The notes: a model not told the origin generated them from the sequence alone. A stretch of DNA of 64,000 nucleotides from an uncultured Lachnospiraceae bacterium (GCA_934432885.1 CAKRYY010000003.1:33734-97733); one strand, 5' to 3'; shown: positions 26,751 through 36,060, counted from the stretch's first letter. Numbers and translations are program-made.

Positions 26751-26767
26751 AAGCTTCCTGCAGCCCT

Positions 26768-27547
26768 TTACCTTCCTGCCTCCAAAATCCCCTTACGCAT
26801 CAGCGCATAAGCCTGCCCTACCGGAATTTCCCTGCACATAACGTTTTTATGGCGCAGCAAAAACTGCAAAGCCATAGGTACTGCCAGCCAGCCATATAAA
26901 AACGCATAAAGTACGCCTCTGTCAAAAAAGAATTTTTCATGGTATCCGGAAAACCATGTAGAGTCTCTCTCTTCCTCCCTGCCAATCGTCACAGGCGTCT
27001 TATACACGCGCATCCCGCTCCTGATGCAGTCCCGTATGAACAGGCTGTCCTCACCATTGCTGTAACGCGCTCCGCCGCCAAACAAGAGCGAGTAACACAC
27101 ATTTTTCCTGTGCATGACCTCCGTGCGCAGAGCAAAGCTGTACGCCGGATACCGCCCGCAATTATACAGATGCACCCTGCCAAAGCTTTCGTTATGATAG
27201 GTTCTCCGCTTTTCACATACATCCACATTAAAAAGCAGCATATCCGCTTCAGGGTGTGCCTCAAATTCCTGCAAAACCAAATCCTCATAGGAATCACAGT
27301 AAATAATGTCCTCATCAGCAAACAGGGAAATGTCGCAGTCCGCCCGGAAAAGTGCATTATTCCGGCTAAGCCCTACGCCCTTTTCCGCAAAGGAATATGC
27401 ACGCACCAGCCCATTTTCCACCGCAAATTCCTCATAGCCATTCTTATCGCCCTGATTGATTAAAATTGCAAATGAACGGACATTCATTTTTTTGATAAGC
27501 TCCTGCGGCTTCTGATTTACCGCAGAAATGAGAAGCTGCAGCTTCAT
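26768..27547 (-). CDS. Glycosyltransferase family 2, short
   Basis: A 259-residue GT2-type protein. The N-terminus lacks the common VSVVIPxYN start and reads KLQLLISAVNQ. GVGLSRNNAL at 58-66 and the acidic FADEDIIY (77-83) follow the GT2 plan, the latter serving as the DXD. A hydrophobic stretch near 212-228 may anchor it to the membrane. It overlaps the Wzz-like gene by 4 bases (ATGA), so the two are coupled. The unusual N-terminus resembles a subgroup of glycosyltransferases common in Gram-positive capsule loci; its substrate is unknown. Confidence 0.78.
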   Translation of the reverse strand: MKLQLLISAVNQKPQELIKKMNVRSFAILINQGDKNGYEEFAVENGLVRAYSFAEKGVGLSRNNALFRADCDISLFADEDIIYCDSYEDLVLQEFEAHPEADMLLFNVDVCEKRRTYHNESFGRVHLYNCGRYPAYSFALRTEVMHRKNVCYSLLFGGGARYSNGEDSLFIRDCIRSGMRVYKTPVTIGREEERDSTWFSGYHEKFFFDRGVLYAFLYGWLAVPMALQFLLRHKNVMCREIPVGQAYALMRKGILEAGR

Positions 27548-28530
27548 GATTTTTTCCTCTTTTTCGCAGGAAATACTGCAAAATATGCCTTATAAAGACT
27601 CTTATCCGCCTCTGTAATAACTGCGCCCAGAATTTCCGCTCCGCACAGTCTTGCTTCCGCAATAAAACGCTCTGTCAGTTTTCCATTTCCTCTGCCATAA
27701 GGTATTTCCAAAATCACGCCAGAGGTCTCATCCATCTCTTCCGGCAGACTCACAGCCGTATTCTCTACATTCACGTATGCAACCTTTTGAAATGCCGCTG
27801 TCACCCGTGCTATATGCGCCTCAAGTTCTTTCCTTCCTGCTACTGCATCACCAAAAAAACGTACGCCTAATACCGGATAGCCATAACGTTTTTCAAAATC
27901 AGACGGCACATAGATGGAGTCATCCAGAACTGCTGCAAACGCCATTCCAAGCAAAGTAAGTAAGAATCCGATAACTCCGCCGGCAATCACTGCACGTACA
28001 GTTTCATCCTCTACCATCACAAGCTCAGGCTCCCCATGTGCAATGACCTCTATTTTTTCAAATTCCGGCATTTTCTCTCCAAAGCGTACAAGTGCTTCCT
28101 CTGATGCGCGGACAAGACGCTCTGTTTCCTCTGGAGCGCCTGTGCTGACCGTAATGGTCAGCAGTCTGATATCTGATAATATATCAGCCGTTATGCTTTT
28201 TCTGGCTTCTTCCTTAAATGTGCCATCTTCTCCCAGCACTTCCAGAATTTCATCCATAATCGGTTCTGTTCCGATTAAATCGTTCCACGTATAGCCATTA
28301 TAATACTGATAAGCATCACCCTCATCGCCTGTTGCAAAGGTCAGATACAGCTTTGAGACTGCACGATATTGTCTTGCAGGTGCATATACCACATGCACCA
28401 GAAAATATAAGCCGCCGGACAAAATTGCTCCCACCAGAATCCCTGCAATAGAAATCCAGAGATGTCTGCAATATAGAAGCGCCATAAGCTTTAAATCAAT
28501 GCCTTCCTTCATCCATTCCTTCTGTGTCAT
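27544..28530 (-). CDS. Wzz/YveK-like chain-length protein with a degenerate BY-kinase-like tail
   Basis: A 328-residue polysaccharide co-polymerase. Membrane helix 1 is at about 27-49, the external coiled domain at 50-177 and helix 2 at about 178-200, then a DDSIYVPSDFEKRYGYPVLG segment that is normal for Wzz and for the start of BY-kinases. The remaining 110 residues resemble the second half of a CpsD/YwqD-type tyrosine kinase: SGVILEIPYGRGNGK and CGAEILGAVITEAD fit the strand-helix-strand end of that fold. The P-loop GEGKS is absent (KVAYVNVEN in its place), and there is no terminal tyrosine cluster. No separate BY-kinase is present in the window. Confidence 0.78.
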   Translation of the reverse strand: MTQKEWMKEGIDLKLMALLYCRHLWISIAGILVGAILSGGLYFLVHVVYAPARQYRAVSKLYLTFATGDEGDAYQYYNGYTWNDLIGTEPIMDEILEVLGEDGTFKEEARKSITADILSDIRLLTITVSTGAPEETERLVRASEEALVRFGEKMPEFEKIEVIAHGEPELVMVEDETVRAVIAGGVIGFLLTLLGMAFAAVLDDSIYVPSDFEKRYGYPVLGVRFFGDAVAGRKELEAHIARVTAAFQKVAYVNVENTAVSLPEEMDETSGVILEIPYGRGNGKLTERFIAEARLCGAEILGAVITEADKSLYKAYFAVFPAKKRKKS

Positions 28531-28539
28531 AATGTCCTC

Positions 28540-29898
28540 TTACTTTTTCAGTGCAGTTGTCTGACTGCTGTCAATACCCTCTGTGCTCTCCGGCTTTAAA
28601 AGGATTTTCAAGGTCAGCAGCATCAGTTTAATATCCAGCCATACAGAATAGTTTTCAATATAAAACAAATCAAGCTTTAATTTATCATAAGGCGTTGTAT
28701 TGTATTTTCCATATACCTGCGCATAACCGCCCAGCCCAGCCTTTACCTTTGTCCGGTAAACGAATTCCGGCATCTCCTCCAGATACTGCTTAATAATCTC
28801 CGGGCGCTCCGGTCTGGGTCCTATAAACGTCATGTCGCCCTTTAAAATATTCAAAAGCTGCGGCAGCTCATCAATCCGCACCATTCTTATAAACTTTCCA
28901 ATCGGCGTAATCCTGCTGTCATTTTTGGAAGCAAGGCGTGCAACGCCGTCCTTCTCGGCATCCACCCGCATGCTCCTGAATTTCAAAATATAAAATTCCC
29001 GCATATCACGTGTACAGCGAATCTGTTTATACAGCACCGGACCTCTGTCATAAAGCTTGATTGCAACTGCTGTCAGAAGCATAATCGGCGATGCGATGAC
29101 GCACAGTAAAAGTGCGCAGATAAAATCAATCGTCCGCTTTGCCATACGCTGTTCCACGCTCAGCACGTACTCTCTTGTCAGCAGAATCGGCGTGTCGAAT
29201 AAGTGAAGCTGATCCGCTCCCTTAATCAGAATGTCCGGTATCTTTGGCATAATATAAACACGGATTCCCTGTCCAAAGCAGTATTTATAAATTTTGTTCC
29301 GCTTTTCTGCAGGAATGTCCCAGAGCACTACCGCATCATATTTTTCTGCCGCTTCACAGATTTTCTCAATTCCAATGCTGATATGCACACTGTTTCCAAC
29401 ATGGTACTTGTCCTTTCTGGAGCCAAATTTTTCCAGAATATCCTCCACCGGCCGGTCTCCATGCACAACGAGCAGATTCCTCGGTGCATAAATCCTTCTA
29501 TAGATTCCTGCGCTTCCCAGTGTCCAGAGTATGATAATTCCCGCTTCTGCAAACGTCATATAAAGGAGCGGACGCGCATCCAGAAATCCCCTGACCATGA
29601 GGCACATCTGCAAATACGTAATCATATTGACGCAGACTGTCGCAAATACCTGTGAAAACATGACTTCCCCGGACCTTAAATACCCAATCCGCATCCCACC
29701 ATACATCTGGGAAAAGAAGAACAGAAGCACTGCATATACGAACAGCATAAGCAGATGCCCTTTAAAATAAAATTTCAAGTACATTTTTTCACTGTAATAC
29801 CCATACCAGAACAGTGCATAAGTTCCTACCTGCAATGCAATGCAGATAGACGACATGGCGATTAAAATCAGCCTTTTATAGGTTTCCAGTTTTCTCAT
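28540..29898 (-). CDS. Initiating sugar phosphotransferase (WcaJ/EpsL-like polyprenyl glycosylphosphotransferase)
   Basis: This 452-residue enzyme transfers a sugar-1-phosphate to undecaprenyl phosphate and so starts repeat-unit synthesis. It has N-terminal membrane helices (four within about 10-130), a CoA-binding-like middle part, and the conserved catalytic domain from about 255 to the end. That domain shows the reentrant helix, then KFRSM, RIDELPQLLNIL and FIGPRPERPE, all hallmarks of the family. The frame continues six codons up to a TTG, but ATG 29898 with GAGGAG ten bases upstream is preferred. It sits 14 bases after a GT2 gene. The sugar (Glc, Gal or an acetamido sugar) cannot be read. 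Confidence 0.92.
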   Translation of the reverse strand: MRKLETYKRLILIAMSSICIALQVGTYALFWYGYYSEKMYLKFYFKGHLLMLFVYAVLLFFFSQMYGGMRIGYLRSGEVMFSQVFATVCVNMITYLQMCLMVRGFLDARPLLYMTFAEAGIIILWTLGSAGIYRRIYAPRNLLVVHGDRPVEDILEKFGSRKDKYHVGNSVHISIGIEKICEAAEKYDAVVLWDIPAEKRNKIYKYCFGQGIRVYIMPKIPDILIKGADQLHLFDTPILLTREYVLSVEQRMAKRTIDFICALLLCVIASPIMLLTAVAIKLYDRGPVLYKQIRCTRDMREFYILKFRSMRVDAEKDGVARLASKNDSRITPIGKFIRMVRIDELPQLLNILKGDMTFIGPRPERPEIIKQYLEEMPEFVYRTKVKAGLGGYAQVYGKYNTTPYDKLKLDLFYIENYSVWLDIKLMLLTLKILLKPESTEGIDSSQTTALKK

Positions 29899-29912
29899 TG
29901 TTGTTAAACTCC

Positions 29913-30662
29913 TCAAACTCTGCGCAGAACAGCACGGATTGCATAAAAGATAAAATTGTACATGCTGTACAAAGCCGAAAGTCCTTCTACCTTTCTGTAA
30001 AGGAACCAGATACGGCGAACCGCCTCCAGCTTATCTGAAGAAAGCGTTCCCGTCGTCCGCCTGTACAGTACCAGATTTTCATCCAGCCCATGCGCCTGAT
30101 AGCCTGCACGCAGAATCTTCCACCACGTTGCCGTATCCTCACTCTTAACAAGAGGCATCTGTAGCAGTTCCTTTGACAGAGCAGTCATATCAAACAGCAC
30201 TGTCGAAGTAAAAATCGTTGTATTTTTCAACGCCTGACGATAGGTCAGGGTTTTTGGCACCCGTACGACCTTACCCGTGCCGTGCCCATTTTCATCTGCA
30301 AATTCATAGCCGCAGAAAACAAAGGCAGCCTTCTCTTTTTCCAGAAAAGCAAGCTCCTTTGACAAACGTTCCGGCTTCCACAAATCGTCTGCATCCAGAT
30401 ACGCCAGATATTTTCCAGCCGCTTCGCAGATTCCTCTGTTTCTCGCAGCAGCCGCACCCGCATTTTGCGCCTGACGAATCAGCCTTACTCTGGAATCGCT
30501 CTCAGAAATGCGTGTAATCACATCGCAGCTCTCATCCGTAGAGCAGTCATCCACCAAAAGCAGCTCCCAGTCCTTTTCCGTCTGCGCCTGTACAGAGCGG
30601 ATGGTGTCTTCCAGAAAGCGGGCTGCATTATACACCGGAACCACAATACTCACCTTCGGCAT
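29913..30662 (-). CDS. Glycosyltransferase family 2
   Basis: A 249-residue GT2 enzyme with all canonical parts: KVSIVVPVYN at 3-12, VDDCSTDES at 37-45, NAGAAAARN at 67-75 and the DXD as Asp90-Ala-Asp92-Asp93. The C-terminal end is short and hydrophobic. It overlaps the gene upstream by one base (TGATG) and has AAAGGAAG before ATG 30662. It lies directly upstream of the initiating transferase gene, so it may add the second sugar; this is inference. Confidence 0.87.
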   Translation of the reverse strand: MPKVSIVVPVYNAARFLEDTIRSVQAQTEKDWELLLVDDCSTDESCDVITRISESDSRVRLIRQAQNAGAAAARNRGICEAAGKYLAYLDADDLWKPERLSKELAFLEKEKAAFVFCGYEFADENGHGTGKVVRVPKTLTYRQALKNTTIFTSTVLFDMTALSKELLQMPLVKSEDTATWWKILRAGYQAHGLDENLVLYRRTTGTLSSDKLEAVRRIWFLYRKVEGLSALYSMYNFIFYAIRAVLRRV

Positions 30663-31594
30663 CAGAGTTCTTCCTTTACTAAATAAATTGGTCTGTTTTT
30701 GACCTCCATATACATTTTAGACAGATATTGCCCCACAATTCCAAGACACAGAAGCTGTACGCCGCTGATCAGGGAAATAATACACACAAGCGAGGGCCAG
30801 CCCGAGGTCGGGTCGCCAAAAATCACTGTCCGTATTACTGTAAACAAAATCAAAATAAAAGCAAGCAGGCAGAATATCAGCCCAATTACGGAAACAAAGG
30901 CAAGCGGCATTGTGGAGAATGCCAGTATTCCATCCAGCGAATACAGAAAAAGCTTCCAAAAGCTCCACTTTGTTTCACCCTTTTTCCGCTCAATATTTTC
31001 ATACTCCAGCCATTTTGTCCGAAAGCCTACCCAGCCGAAAATGCCTTTGGTAAAACGATTATATTCCGTCATGGAAAGGATCGCATTCACCACCTGCCGC
31101 TTCATCAGCCGATAGTCCCTTGCGCCATCCACTATTTCTGTCTTGGAAATACGCTTCATCAGTCCATAAAACCGCCTTGCAAAAAAGGAGCGGATCATCG
31201 GCTCTCCTTTTCTGGTTACACGGCGCGTCGCTACACAGTCATAGCCTTCTTCCTCCAGATAATGCAGCATTTCAGGAAGCAGCGCAGGTGGATCCTGCAA
31301 ATCCGCATCCATCAGTACAGCGTAATCACCGGAGGCTTTTTTCAGACCGGCATAAATCCCGGCCTCTTTCCCAAAATTTCTGGAAAAGGAAACCAGATGG
31401 ACACGTCCATCCTTCTCATGCAGCTTTTTCACCTCAGCTGCCGTTCCATCCGATGAGCCATCATCTACATAAATAAGTTCAAGCTCTATATTCCGCAAAC
31501 GAAGCGCTTCCTCCTGCTTCATCAGCTCTTCATAGAAATAGGGTACGTTCTCTTCCTCATTATAGCAGGGAACAATAACACTCAGCAATTTCAT
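30662..31594 (-). CDS. Undecaprenyl-phosphate sugar synthase (GT2, GtrB/YkcC-like)
   Basis: A 310-residue protein with an N-terminal GT2 domain and two C-terminal membrane helices (about 236-258 and 271-293). VIVPCYNEEEN is at 6-16, YVDDGSSDGT at 42-51 and DADLQD at 96-101; this combination is typical of bactoprenol glucosyltransferases. It makes Und-P-sugar for a GT-C transferase acting outside. The 539-residue membrane protein encoded upstream, and the other GT-C-like proteins of the locus, are candidate users. ATG 31594 has AAGGGAT upstream. Confidence 0.88.
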   Translation of the reverse strand: MKLLSVIVPCYNEEENVPYFYEELMKQEEALRLRNIELELIYVDDGSSDGTAAEVKKLHEKDGRVHLVSFSRNFGKEAGIYAGLKKASGDYAVLMDADLQDPPALLPEMLHYLEEEGYDCVATRRVTRKGEPMIRSFFARRFYGLMKRISKTEIVDGARDYRLMKRQVVNAILSMTEYNRFTKGIFGWVGFRTKWLEYENIERKKGETKWSFWKLFLYSLDGILAFSTMPLAFVSVIGLIFCLLAFILILFTVIRTVIFGDPTSGWPSLVCIISLISGVQLLCLGIVGQYLSKMYMEVKNRPIYLVKEEL

Positions 31595-31678
31595 ATCCCT
31601 TGTCTTCCCCCAATATTCTTATCAAAAGACTTTTATCTGTTTATTTTATCACGTTTCCCACTATTTGGAAAGTTTCAT
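31595..31678 (-). other. 84-base gap with weak promoter-like signal
   Basis: No gene is present. On the minus strand TTTCCA and TAAAAT are 17 bases apart, followed by about 40 bases to the next start, so a weak internal promoter is possible. A short TTTCC/GGAAA inverted repeat overlaps it. Neither signal is strong. Confidence 0.25.
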
Positions 31679-33298
31679 CTAACGATAGTACAGAGCATAA
31701 CCCTCTGTGCCCTCCACTTCCTTCCATCCATGCGCTCTGCTGCATTCCTCACTCATTGCTTCCCGCAGCGCCAAAATCCGACAGCCTGCAGAATCTGCCA
31801 TTGCTGCGGCAGTATCCGGCTGCAGATAATCGAGCTTCATCTGTTCAAACAAAAGAAGTTCTTCTTCTGTATAAACATCCGCAATTTCCCGGTTACAGTC
31901 CTCCCGCCAGAGATTTTTTCCATAAGGAAGTATTATCTGCGCATTCTGCATCCTCGCCTGTTCCATAACCGTTTCAGGCGCAAGCAGCATTACCTCTCCC
32001 TCATAGGTTTCTGCAAGCGCAGAAATTTTATCCTGTATTTCATAATCTGCTGCCAGAGCCTGCGACCTTTTTTCACACGCTCCCGAAAAAGGAAGCACTG
32101 TTCCTGTCATGCAAATCAAAATGACAAAGCCTGCAAATACCTTTCTGCCCCGTTTCCACTCCTCCCCAATGCTCCACAATGCTGTTGCGGCATAAGCCGT
32201 CGAAACCATAACAAGAGGATTGCAGACAAAAAGGCCTGTAAGCAGCGCTGTTCCAAGCAAGGCTGCCTCCTGCTTTTTCCATTTTTTCTGAGTGCGTTCC
32301 CTTGCCAGATAAAGCGCCAGAACCGCCAGGAATAAAAGTCCCCACCATTTTCCGTCATTTACTCCGTTCTGAAATAAAAGCTTCGGCAGAAACAGCGGTC
32401 TTGCAACCAGGATTCCTATGAAGCTAAGCAAAATACCAATGCCGCCATACCACCGCTCTTTGCGCGCAAGGCACTGCCAGAGCATATAGCCGCCGAACAG
32501 AAAAAACAACCCTGCAAAAACAGTCCCGCTATAGCCTCTATGTAATAACAGATAGGCAAAGGAATCCGCCTCTCCGTCTCCGACTGCAATGAACAGCAGG
32601 GAAAACAGAAGAAAAAGCCGTTTCTTTTCTTTCTGCTCCCCAAACAAAAGCTGCGCCCAAAGCCACAGAATGAGTCCTGCCAGCAGAAGCGCCCAAAAAG
32701 AAGCTGTATAGTACAAAAAAGACGATACCGTTCCCTGTGCCATTCTATAAAACGCACCATACAAAAGCGGAAGAGATGCCAGCTTATAAAGTGGATACAT
32801 TCCATATCTGAGTGTCTGTCCTGTTATCGGATTATAGGCAAAAACCGTATCTGTCGCTGCTGTTACAGAAACAGTTTCTATCATAGTATCAGAACCCGCA
32901 TCCGGCAGATAAAGCAGATAACCAATGAAGAAAAACGCAAAAAGCAGCAAAAGCACTGCTTTCCAAAGCCAGTCACGCTGGCTCTGACTTCGTTCCCCCT
33001 TGTCTGCATTTTTTTCCTCATTTTTGATAAGCTCCCGCCAAAGCCACCTTCCCGAAGTCAAAAGTGCAAAAAGCAGGCAGACAGATACCATGCCTGCAAG
33101 CAGCAGGCAGTAATCAGAAAAGCTCTTCTCCAGCTTAATCACAATGCAGGCTACCACTTCTGCAAGCAAAAACAGGAACAAAAGCCCCAGCAGATACCCC
33201 TCTGCCAGGACTTCTGTTCCTCTTTCTTTTTTCAATCTTAAAAAAATGCTTCCAAGTAAAAACGGAACGATTGTTATACAAATTAAAAACAGTATCAT
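31679..33298 (-). CDS. Large multi-spanning membrane protein (DUF6077-like)
   Basis: A 539-residue protein with about fourteen hydrophobic segments. A soluble loop from about 85 to 107 is charged, and the C-terminal 100 residues are soluble. The loop after helix 4 contains PDAGSDTMIETVSV, with acids placed as in GT-C enzymes, and a NPITGQTLRYGMYPLY stretch. I recognise it as similar to a membrane family seen in Lachnospiraceae glycan loci (annotated there as DUF6077); biochemical function is not established to my knowledge. It lies between fcl (24 bases) and the Und-P-sugar synthase, so an external glycosyltransferase is a fair guess. ATG 33298 has AGGATA upstream. Confidence 0.6.
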   Translation of the reverse strand: MILFLICITIVPFLLGSIFLRLKKERGTEVLAEGYLLGLLFLFLLAEVVACIVIKLEKSFSDYCLLLAGMVSVCLLFALLTSGRWLWRELIKNEEKNADKGERSQSQRDWLWKAVLLLLFAFFFIGYLLYLPDAGSDTMIETVSVTAATDTVFAYNPITGQTLRYGMYPLYKLASLPLLYGAFYRMAQGTVSSFLYYTASFWALLLAGLILWLWAQLLFGEQKEKKRLFLLFSLLFIAVGDGEADSFAYLLLHRGYSGTVFAGLFFLFGGYMLWQCLARKERWYGGIGILLSFIGILVARPLFLPKLLFQNGVNDGKWWGLLFLAVLALYLARERTQKKWKKQEAALLGTALLTGLFVCNPLVMVSTAYAATALWSIGEEWKRGRKVFAGFVILICMTGTVLPFSGACEKRSQALAADYEIQDKISALAETYEGEVMLLAPETVMEQARMQNAQIILPYGKNLWREDCNREIADVYTEEELLLFEQMKLDYLQPDTAAAMADSAGCRILALREAMSEECSRAHGWKEVEGTEGYALYYR

Positions 33299-33322
33299 TT
33301 TTATATCCTATGTTCGCTTTTC

Positions 33323-34264
33323 TTACATTCTTGCTGTATCCACATTTTCCTTAAACCAGTCGTATGCCAGTTTGATGCCCTCTTCCAGTTCTACCTTATG
33401 CGTCCAGCCAAGCGCATGCAGCTTGGATACGTCTGCAAGCTTTCTCGGTGTTCCATCCGGCATATCACCGTTCCATACAATTTCGCCCTCATAGCCCACT
33501 GTCTTTTTTACAAGCTCTGCGAGCTGCGCAATTGTAAGCTCCCTGCCGGTTCCAATATTAACATGCTGTTCTCCATCATAATGCTCCAGCAAGAATACGC
33601 AGGCATCCGCCATGTCATCCACATACAAAAATTCCCGCAGGGGCTTACCGGTTCCCCATAATTCTACCGTTGGCGCGCCATTTACCTTTGCCTCATGAAA
33701 TTTCCGAATCATGGCAGGCATGACATGAGATCCCTGAAGTTCATAATTATCGTGTGGACCATACAGATTGGTCGGCATACAGCTGATAAAATGGTCCCCA
33801 TACTGCATTTTATAAAATCTACACATTTCCATACCGGAAATCTTGGCAATCGCATAGGCCTCATTTGTCTTTTCCAGCTCTCCTGTCAGAAGCGCATCCT
33901 CCGGGATTGGCTGCGGTGCCAGCTTTGGATAAATGCAGGTGCTTCCCAGGAATAAGAGCTTCTTTACTCCATAATCATGGCAGCATTTAATAACATTGCA
34001 CTGAATCTGCATATTTTCATAGGCAAAATCAGCAGGTGAGGTATTATTTGCATTGATGCCGCCTACCTTTGCAGCCGCCAGCACAACAATATCCGGACGT
34101 TCCTTTTCAAAAAACGCTCTGACTGCAGCCTGTTCGGTAAGATCCAGCTCCTTATGACTCTTCCCGATAACCGTTTCATAGCCCTGCCGTTTAAGGCTCC
34201 TTACAATCGCGCTGCCGACAAGCCCTCTATGCCCAGCGACATAAATTTTATCTGTTTTTTCCAT
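33323..34264 (-). CDS. fcl: GDP-L-fucose synthase
   Basis: Fcl (WcaG) epimerises and reduces GDP-4-keto-6-deoxy-mannose to GDP-L-fucose with NADPH. The 313-residue SDR protein has GHRGLVG at 11-17, catalytic Ser108 in LGSTC, and Tyr137-x3-Lys141 in NEAYAIAK. Further family marks are NLYGPHDNY and REFLYVDD. It follows gmd by one base, the normal pairing for GDP-fucose synthesis. ATG 34264 has GAGAGGAAAA upstream. Confidence 0.95.
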   Translation of the reverse strand: MEKTDKIYVAGHRGLVGSAIVRSLKRQGYETVIGKSHKELDLTEQAAVRAFFEKERPDIVVLAAAKVGGINANNTSPADFAYENMQIQCNVIKCCHDYGVKKLLFLGSTCIYPKLAPQPIPEDALLTGELEKTNEAYAIAKISGMEMCRFYKMQYGDHFISCMPTNLYGPHDNYELQGSHVMPAMIRKFHEAKVNGAPTVELWGTGKPLREFLYVDDMADACVFLLEHYDGEQHVNIGTGRELTIAQLAELVKKTVGYEGEIVWNGDMPDGTPRKLADVSKLHALGWTHKVELEEGIKLAYDWFKENVDTARM

Positions 34265-34265
34265 C

Positions 34266-35348
34266 TTACTTTTCCTCTCCCTGCTTTGCCTGTTCCCGGT
34301 ATTCCTGACAGCTCATTCCGGCAATTTTTTTCATGTCGCTGTCCATCATCATAGCAACCAGTTCTTTAAAGTCTACCTTTCTCTTCCAGCCCAGCTCTTT
34401 TTCCGCCTTCGCAGAATTTCCCCACAAAAATTCTACCTCTGCCGGCCGGTAAAATTCCGGATTAACGTCCACGAGGATTCTGCCCGTCGCTGCATCCTTT
34501 CCTTTTTCATGGATGCCTTCGCCTTCCCATAAAAGGCGGATGCCAAGCTCTGCAAAAGCAGCCTCCACAAAATCTCTTACCGTATGCGTCTCATTGGTTG
34601 CCAGCACATAATCACCCGGCGCATCCTGCTGCAGCATCAGCCACATGCCTTCTACATAGTCGCCCGCGAATCCCCAGTCACGCTTCGCATTCATATTTCC
34701 AAGGGAAAGCTTTTCCTGTTTTCCCGCCATAATATTGGCAATCGCGAGTGTAATCTTTCTCGTTACAAAATTTTCTCCTCTGCGGGGAGATTCATGATTG
34801 AACAAAATACCATTGCAGGCAAACATATTATAGGATTCTCTGTAATTTACCGTTATCCAGTAAGAGTACAGCTTTGCAACGCCATAAGGGCTTTTGGGAT
34901 AAAACGGTGTTGTTTCACTCTGCGGCGCTGTTTCCGGAAGTCCGCCGAATAATTCTGAGGTAGATGCCTGATAATAACGGCAGGTACCGCCGTTTACCCT
35001 GAGTGCCTCCAAAAGCTTTAACGTGCTTGTGCCAGTGGCATCTGCCGTATACTCCGGCACCTCAAAGGAAATTCCCACATGCGACTGTGCCGCCAGATTA
35101 TAAACCTCGGTCGGCCTGATTTCTGCAACAATCCGCATTAAATTGCTCGAATCCGTCATATCTGCAAAATGCAGGAAAAATTTAACCTTATAATAATCGG
35201 AAGCAATCAAATGATCAATCCGCGCCGTATTGGAAATGCTGTGTCTACGGATCAGTCCATGTACTTCGTAGCCCTTTTCCAGTAAAAGCTCCGCCAAGTA
35301 ACTGCCGTCCTGTCCCGTGATTCCTGTAATCAGCGCAACATTTTTCAT
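34266..35348 (-). CDS. gmd: GDP-mannose 4,6-dehydratase
   Basis: Gmd makes GDP-4-keto-6-deoxy-D-mannose from GDP-mannose. The 360-residue protein has GITGQDG at 9-15, the catalytic Thr130 and Glu132 in ASTSELFG, and Tyr155-x3-Lys159 in [17 protein letters not shown] and [11 protein letters not shown] are family signatures. It is the first gene of the long minus-strand glycan locus, 36 bases or so behind a good promoter, with AAAGGAG before ATG 35348. Together with fcl it commits the locus to GDP-fucose (or, if Fcl is bypassed, related 6-deoxy sugars). Confidence 0.95.
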   Translation of the reverse strand: MKNVALITGITGQDGSYLAELLLEKGYEVHGLIRRHSISNTARIDHLIASDYYKVKFFLHFADMTDSSNLMRIVAEIRPTEVYNLAAQSHVGISFEVPEYTADATGTSTLKLLEALRVNGGTCRYYQASTSELFGGLPETAPQSETTPFYPKSPYGVAKLYSYWITVNYRESYNMFACNGILFNHESPRRGENFVTRKITLAIANIMAGKQEKLSLGNMNAKRDWGFAGDYVEGMWLMLQQDAPGDYVLATNETHTVRDFVEAAFAELGIRLLWEGEGIHEKGKDAATGRILVDVNPEFYRPAEVEFLWGNSAKAEKELGWKRKVDFKELVAMMMDSDMKKIAGMSCQEYREQAKQGEEK

Positions 35349-35390
35349 ATTTCTATCTCCTTTGTTATTTTGTTGTTTTTCTTTTCGCTC

Positions 35391-35418
35391 ATTATAACAT
35401 ATATAATACCATGTTCAA
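35391..35418 (-). promoter_or_regulatory. Sigma-A promoter of the glycan locus (gmd)
   Basis: On the minus strand TTGAAC (35413-35418) and a perfect TATAAT (35391-35396) are 16 bases apart. The start would lie near 35384, leaving a leader of about 36 bases before gmd. This is the strongest promoter-like sequence in front of the 35-kb gene run. Confidence 0.72.
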
Positions 35419-35492
35419 CCAGATATATTGCAAAAAATATGATTACAGCTCTATATTCTTTTATTTTTCTACTATTTGAAGGTTCTGCGCAC

Positions 35493-35521
35493 TTGAACAT
35501 CATTCCGAATCGTAGTAGAAT
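35493..35521 (+). promoter_or_regulatory. Sigma-A promoter for the divergent-PAP2 and CotH genes
   Basis: On the plus strand TTGAAC (35493-35498) and TAGAAT (35516-35521) are 17 bases apart, about 45 bases before the ATG at 35571. It is divergent from the gmd promoter, with about 75 AT-rich bases between the two -35 elements; no clear operator palindrome is visible there. Confidence 0.65.
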
Positions 35522-35570
35522 AAATAGATATGTATTTCTAGTGGGTAAAACAAAAGACTGAGAGGATGTT

Positions 35571-36029
35571 ATGAATTTTTTTGAGGGAATCGCTGCAAAT
35601 CAATTTTTTATTTCTGCTGCACTGGGCTGGCTGATTGCGCAGGTTTTAAAGACTATTATCCATACTGCGCTGACAAAAACCTTTGTTGCAGAGCGCATGG
35701 TTGGCAGCGGCGGAATGCCAAGCTCTCACTCCTCCACAGTCTGTGCACTTGCTACCTCCACCTATTTTCAGTATGGAAGCAGCAGCTTTGAATTTGCGCT
35801 TGCCTCATTTTTTGCAATCGTTGTTATGTACGACGCTATCGGCGTCCGCCGTGAAACTGGTATTCAGGCAAAGGTGCTGAATGAAATGATGGATCTTTTC
35901 TCCAATATGGGGAAGGGTGTCAGCATGGAGGACAAGCTTAAAGAATTCGTCGGCCATACACCGCTCCAGGTACTTGCCGGTGCAATTCTGGGCATTGCGA
36001 TTGCCTTTGTCATTGCCAGGTGGTACTAG
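35571..36029 (+). CDS. Divergent PAP2 family protein (DUF212, YuiD-like)
   Basis: A 152-residue membrane protein with about four helices. It carries SGGMPSSHSSTVCALAT (47-63), YDAIGVRRETG (88-98) and a GHTPLQVLAG (128-137) segment, the conserved blocks of the divergent PAP2/DUF212 family. Those blocks resemble the lipid-phosphatase SxSxH motif, so phosphatase activity on a lipid phosphate is likely but not demonstrated for most members. ATG 35571 has GAGAGGA upstream. The CotH-type gene starts 32 bases after its stop and is probably co-transcribed. Confidence 0.9.
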   Translation: MNFFEGIAANQFFISAALGWLIAQVLKTIIHTALTKTFVAERMVGSGGMPSSHSSTVCALATSTYFQYGSSSFEFALASFFAIVVMYDAIGVRRETGIQAKVLNEMMDLFSNMGKGVSMEDKLKEFVGHTPLQVLAGAILGIAIAFVIARWY

Positions 36030-36060
36030 CCAGAACATAAGAAAGGAGTTTGTTCTTTAT

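Noticed and set aside
35349-35570. Riboswitch or T-box in front of gmd
   Set aside because: The leader is only about 36 bases and AT-rich, with no stem-terminator arrangement.
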